64,000 nt of DNA from positions 1-64,000 of the forward strand of contig JAHZGX010000014.1 of the NCBI GenBank assembly GCA_019420585.1, written 5' to 3'. The stretch comes from Prevotellaceae bacterium (GTDB taxonomy: Bacteria; Bacteroidota; Bacteroidia; Bacteroidales; Bacteroidaceae). The notes under the pieces are model-generated. The model did no database searches, had not been told where the DNA came from, and worked only from the letters and a program-made list of their open reading frames with translations. Shown here piece after piece: positions 60,896-64,000 of this stretch (position 1 is the stretch's first letter; each line of letters begins with the position of its first letter). Position numbers and translations under genes: made by a program.

Positions 60896-62476
60896 CGGCT
60901 TGGGCATTGTCACGGGGAAGAGCGGAGCCTCCCGGTGCTCCCTGTGAGCAATGTCGATGAGTTGTGACAGGATGCCGGGATAGTCTTGGCTGAGGTCATG
61001 GTCCTCATGGATGTCGGTTCCCAAGTCATACAGGGCAGGCTTCCCGCGCTTGATGACCATCTTCCAGTTGCCGCGTCTCACGGCCACTTGATCCGTTTCG
61101 CCGAATTCCCAGTAGAGATGGTCATGGATGGGCTGCTCCATAGGGTGTCCCTCCAAGGTAGGCAGGAATGAGATTCCGTCAAAGACATCCTCCTCTCCTC
61201 GGCTGTAGCGTTGGCTGTAGTCATTGACTCCGATGGCCTCGCAAAGAGTGGGCATGATGTCCCAGAATGCCATCTGATGAGTCGTCACGCTTCCTTCTGC
61301 CACACGTCCCGGCCATCTGACGATGAAGGGGATGCGTATGCCTCCTTCGTGGCAACTGCGTTTCAGCCCTCGCAATTGCCCGTCCCTGCCAAAGAATGCG
61401 GGGTCGGCTCCTCCTTCCTCGTGCGGTCCGTTGTCACTGGAGAATATGACGATGGTGTTGTCGGCAAGCCCCTTTTCCTCCAGCTTCTGCATCAGTTGCC
61501 CCACGTAGCAGTCTAGGCGTGTAATCATGGCGGCAAACTGTGCATGGGTGTGCATGGTGGCATTGTAGCGGCTTCCGGTACTGCCCGGGTAGTTTTTGTC
61601 TTCCTTGAACTGCTTGATGTAGTGCTGCACGATGCTGTCATCGGGCTGCACCAGTTCCGCATGGGGCAGTGTGTAGGTCAGCAGTCCGAAGAACGGCTTC
61701 CCCTTTTCCTGCTTCTCCAGCCATTGCATGGCGTGCTGATGAATGAGGTCGGCGCTGTATTGTGCACGTTTCCTGTAGTCAGGACCGCTCATGGGGTATT
61801 GTATGTTGTCTGTCAGAACCTCCCGGCTGACAGACGTATCCCCGTTGGCACGGCTGTACTTGTTGAGGAAGTTGGGAAAGTAAAGGTGAGCCTGGTACTG
61901 GCAAATGTAGCCGTAGAACTCATCCACACCTCGCTTGTCGGGTGTGCTCACCGAACCTTCGTACCCTCCTGCCCACTTGCCGAACTGTGCCGTGCTATAC
62001 CCCAGATCCTTCATGATTTCCGGGAGCACTACATGTGCCGTGTCCAGCGGGTGCTGCCCAGTGACTGCATATTCCTGGTTGATGCCATAGGTCACCTTGC
62101 CGCTCCAGTATTCCCAGTTGCCGCGTATGGCGCAGTGCCCCGTGTGCTGCCCTGTCATCAGGCTTGCGCGGCTGGGTGCGCTGACCGGGCTGCCCGCATA
62201 CGCCTGTGTGAAGAGCATCCCTTGGCTGGCCAGGCGGTCAATGCAGGGAGTCTGTATGTACGGCTGTCCGTAGCAGGCCAGGTCGCCATATCCCATGTCG
62301 TCACACAGGATGAACAGGATGTTGGGCTTCTCTCCCCTGTGCTTCCCATTCTTTCCCTGTGCCTTTTGTGCCTGGCAGTTCCCGCCGGCCATCAAGGCCA
62401 CGCAGAGTGCCAGAACCGGATGCATGCCGGCCGGCATGCACCTCTTTCGTGCATTAGTATTGTGCATAGTAGGCAT
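60872..62476 (-). CDS. Secreted S1-family sulfatase, serine type
   Basis: The 534-residue enzyme has a signal peptide (HPVLALCVALMAGGNCQA) and starts the catalytic domain with NILFILCDDMGYGD, where the Asp pair at 59-60 binds calcium. The FGly site is SAPSR (Ser99-Arg103), so a serine is converted to formylglycine, which needs an anaerobic sulfatase-maturating enzyme. Further motifs include GQHTGHCAIRGN and SSDNGPHEEGG. The start overlaps the GH30 stop by 23 bp; in-frame ATGs at 62467 and 62437 are alternatives. Substrate is probably a sulfated glycan. Confidence 0.9.
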   Translation of the reverse strand: MPTMHNTNARKRCMPAGMHPVLALCVALMAGGNCQAQKAQGKNGKHRGEKPNILFILCDDMGYGDLACYGQPYIQTPCIDRLASQGMLFTQAYAGSPVSAPSRASLMTGQHTGHCAIRGNWEYWSGKVTYGINQEYAVTGQHPLDTAHVVLPEIMKDLGYSTAQFGKWAGGYEGSVSTPDKRGVDEFYGYICQYQAHLYFPNFLNKYSRANGDTSVSREVLTDNIQYPMSGPDYRKRAQYSADLIHQHAMQWLEKQEKGKPFFGLLTYTLPHAELVQPDDSIVQHYIKQFKEDKNYPGSTGSRYNATMHTHAQFAAMITRLDCYVGQLMQKLEEKGLADNTIVIFSSDNGPHEEGGADPAFFGRDGQLRGLKRSCHEGGIRIPFIVRWPGRVAEGSVTTHQMAFWDIMPTLCEAIGVNDYSQRYSRGEEDVFDGISFLPTLEGHPMEQPIHDHLYWEFGETDQVAVRRGNWKMVIKRGKPALYDLGTDIHEDHDLSQDYPGILSQLIDIAHREHREAPLFPVTMPKPLQLPGQE

Positions 62477-63962
62477 TCTTCTTTGCCGGTACCAGGTCGG
62501 CAGGCCCCATCAGTACACTCATCACGCTCTTGCCCGGTATCTTTACGTTGGCCACCACGCCCTCTTCCTTGACGATGGATACCGCCTTGTCCTCATTGTT
62601 GTTGTTGATGAGCAGCGTTGCCACGGTGCTGTCGGGGTTGAGGAACGAGATGCTGTTGATGCCTGCGCAGCCTTTCACCTCTTGTCCTATGCGCCTTGCA
62701 TCGGGCTGCACCACGGCACTGCTGTGAGCAATGATGTAATAGTGGCTGTTTCGCGTGATGGTCTTGTAGTTGTTCTGGTCAATGTCCACTGCGCCGTAGC
62801 AGGTGGTGCACCCGCCGTCCAGGTTGGGACCTCGCTGCAGGTCAAGCATGAAATTCCACACCATCACCGCCCGGCATTCCCTGCTTACGGTATTGTATAC
62901 CAGTCGGTTCATGTCGGTTAGCAGTCTCTTTTCCAGGTTCCTGCCATCGTTCCATGTGCCTATGCTGGCTTCGGTGAAGATTACCTCCTTGTCCGGCAGT
63001 CTCTTGTTTATGTTGTCCAGTTCGCTCGCCTCGCCTCCGTAGTCGTGCCAGGCCGATCCCACAACCAGTTCGCTTCCCTCCATCTCTCCACTTAGTACGT
63101 TGAACACCTTTACGGGATAGTCCTGCTGGTCTGCCTGGTTGTCATAGTTCCAGTTATGGTCAAAGCAGTATATCTTGGTGCTCAGCCCGGCTTTCTTGAA
63201 CGCTGGAGCCAGACATTTGATAAACTGAGCCTCTTCTGACCAGGGCAGGTACAGGCTGGCACAGTTGCCGTGGTTGAGTGGCTCGTTCTGCGGAGTGACG
63301 GCATGGATGGGGATTCCCTCGGCCTGGAAGGCTTCCACGAAGCGTACGAAGTATTCGGCATAAGTCTGTCTGTATTTTGGAGCCAGGTGCCCGCTGGTCC
63401 ATGAGTCATGAGGCTTGAGCGAGGAAAGACTCTCCACCTTCATCCACTTGGGGCATGTCCATGGCGCAGCCATGATTTTCAGGTGCGGGTTGATGGCGAG
63501 TATTTCCTTGAGGATGGGGATTACGTAGTCTGTCTCGTCGCTGTAGAGGCGGAAGTGCTCCAGTCCCGGCTCGTCACAGAGTGAGTATTCCGTGCTGCTG
63601 AAGTCGCTGCATCCGATGCTGATGCGTACATAACTGACCCCAAGCCCTTCCGTTGGCGAGAACGTGTCAAGCAGGAAGGCGTAACGGTCCTTTGGATCCA
63701 TCTTCATCAGGTTGTAGCATGAACTGTAGGTAATGGCATAGCCGAACCCGTCCATCGGCTGGTGCAGCGTGTCGGTGCGCAGGGTGATGGAGTTGGCCAC
63801 CACGCGCTTGGTTGTGCTTACGGTGTGCCGTTCCAGTTTCTTCGTGCCCTGTGCCGTGGTTGTGTAGGTGCGCACGTTTTCGGCGAGGGTGGCAGATGTG
63901 CAGAGGAATGCCAGCAGCAGGCCGGTTCCGCATTTCCCGATGTTCAGATATATTCTCTTCAT
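62454..63962 (-). CDS. Secreted GH30 glycosidase
   Basis: The 502-residue protein has a signal peptide ending near LAEN and a GH30 (beta/alpha)8 barrel with beta-sandwich. The acid/base is Glu227 in TPQNEP and the nucleophile is Glu331 in IFTEAS. GFGYAITYSSCYNL and WTCPKWMK are GH30-type motifs found in glucosylceramidase-like subfamilies; substrate could be a beta-1,6-glucan, xylan or glucosylceramide. It is transcribed leftward, with the start close to the window end, so its promoter is mostly outside. It overlaps the sulfatase gene, so the two are co-expressed. Confidence 0.9.
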   Translation of the reverse strand: MKRIYLNIGKCGTGLLLAFLCTSATLAENVRTYTTTAQGTKKLERHTVSTTKRVVANSITLRTDTLHQPMDGFGYAITYSSCYNLMKMDPKDRYAFLLDTFSPTEGLGVSYVRISIGCSDFSSTEYSLCDEPGLEHFRLYSDETDYVIPILKEILAINPHLKIMAAPWTCPKWMKVESLSSLKPHDSWTSGHLAPKYRQTYAEYFVRFVEAFQAEGIPIHAVTPQNEPLNHGNCASLYLPWSEEAQFIKCLAPAFKKAGLSTKIYCFDHNWNYDNQADQQDYPVKVFNVLSGEMEGSELVVGSAWHDYGGEASELDNINKRLPDKEVIFTEASIGTWNDGRNLEKRLLTDMNRLVYNTVSRECRAVMVWNFMLDLQRGPNLDGGCTTCYGAVDIDQNNYKTITRNSHYYIIAHSSAVVQPDARRIGQEVKGCAGINSISFLNPDSTVATLLINNNNEDKAVSIVKEEGVVANVKIPGKSVMSVLMGPADLVPAKKNAYYAQY

Positions 63963-64000
63963 TTCCTTTCTTGTGTTATTGTCAGGTAATCAATGTGTTC

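Overview
The window looks like a Bacteroidales chromosome, probably Prevotellaceae-like. I infer this from protein content (V-type ATPase operon with a DUF2764 protein, FimB/Mfa2-type lipoprotein, DUF4250 and DUF4290 proteins, a BT0820-type phosphatase, many secreted GH and sulfatase enzymes) and from repeated TAnnTTTGC elements just upstream of starts, which is the -7 promoter element of Bacteroidetes. GC content is fairly high, so long antisense open frames are common; I treated those as shadows. I saw no rRNA, tRNA, CRISPR array, insertion sequence or intact prophage.

Layout. 1-9 kb: a 44-bp tandem repeat, a lipoprotein, a nucleotidyltransferase, a GH88 hydrolase, a TPR protein, a GH3 enzyme and DsbD. 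9.1-16.7 kb: a V-type ATPase operon (E, DUF2764 protein, A, B, D, I, K) whose K subunit keeps the known sodium-site residues. 16.7-17.65 kb: a gene-poor stretch with terminator-like hairpins and a candidate small RNA carrying a duplicated 32-nt sequence. 17.6-23.8 kb: two small conserved proteins, an EEP-fold enzyme, MetG, a flippase and a GT14 transferase. 23.8-24.2 kb: an array of 22-bp palindromic units between convergent genes. 24.2-30.5 kb: GH36, a fimbrial-type lipoprotein, a small membrane protein plus lipoprotein pair, a Wza-type export protein, carbonic anhydrase and a HAD phosphatase.

30.7-39.8 kb: RNase Y, ZapA and a coiled-coil ZapB-like protein, then an envelope polysaccharide locus (initiating sugar-phosphate transferase, Wzc-type tyrosine kinase, Wzi-type outer-membrane protein). 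39.8-40.6 kb: a non-coding stretch with a large inverted repeat of 9-bp iterations around an AT-rich core. 40.6-48.6 kb: a long leftward housekeeping operon (TsaB, DUF4290, MurA, RimM, Dxr, RseP, DUF4250, lipoprotein, CCA-adding enzyme). It diverges from YicC-Gmk-NadD-IspF (48.7-51.3 kb). 51.3-54.2 kb: an orphan ORF, a NhaD Na+/H+ antiporter and a membrane protein. 54.4-60.9 kb: a heavy-metal RND efflux operon led by a His/Cys-rich protein, with a 15-bp palindrome near its promoter. 60.9-64 kb: a leftward GH30-sulfatase pair.

The genes suggest a glycan-degrading, polysaccharide-coated anaerobe with sodium-linked bioenergetics. The least explained items are the 22-bp palindrome array, the 9-bp-iteration inverted repeat, the candidate small RNA and the palindrome ahead of the metal-efflux operon.
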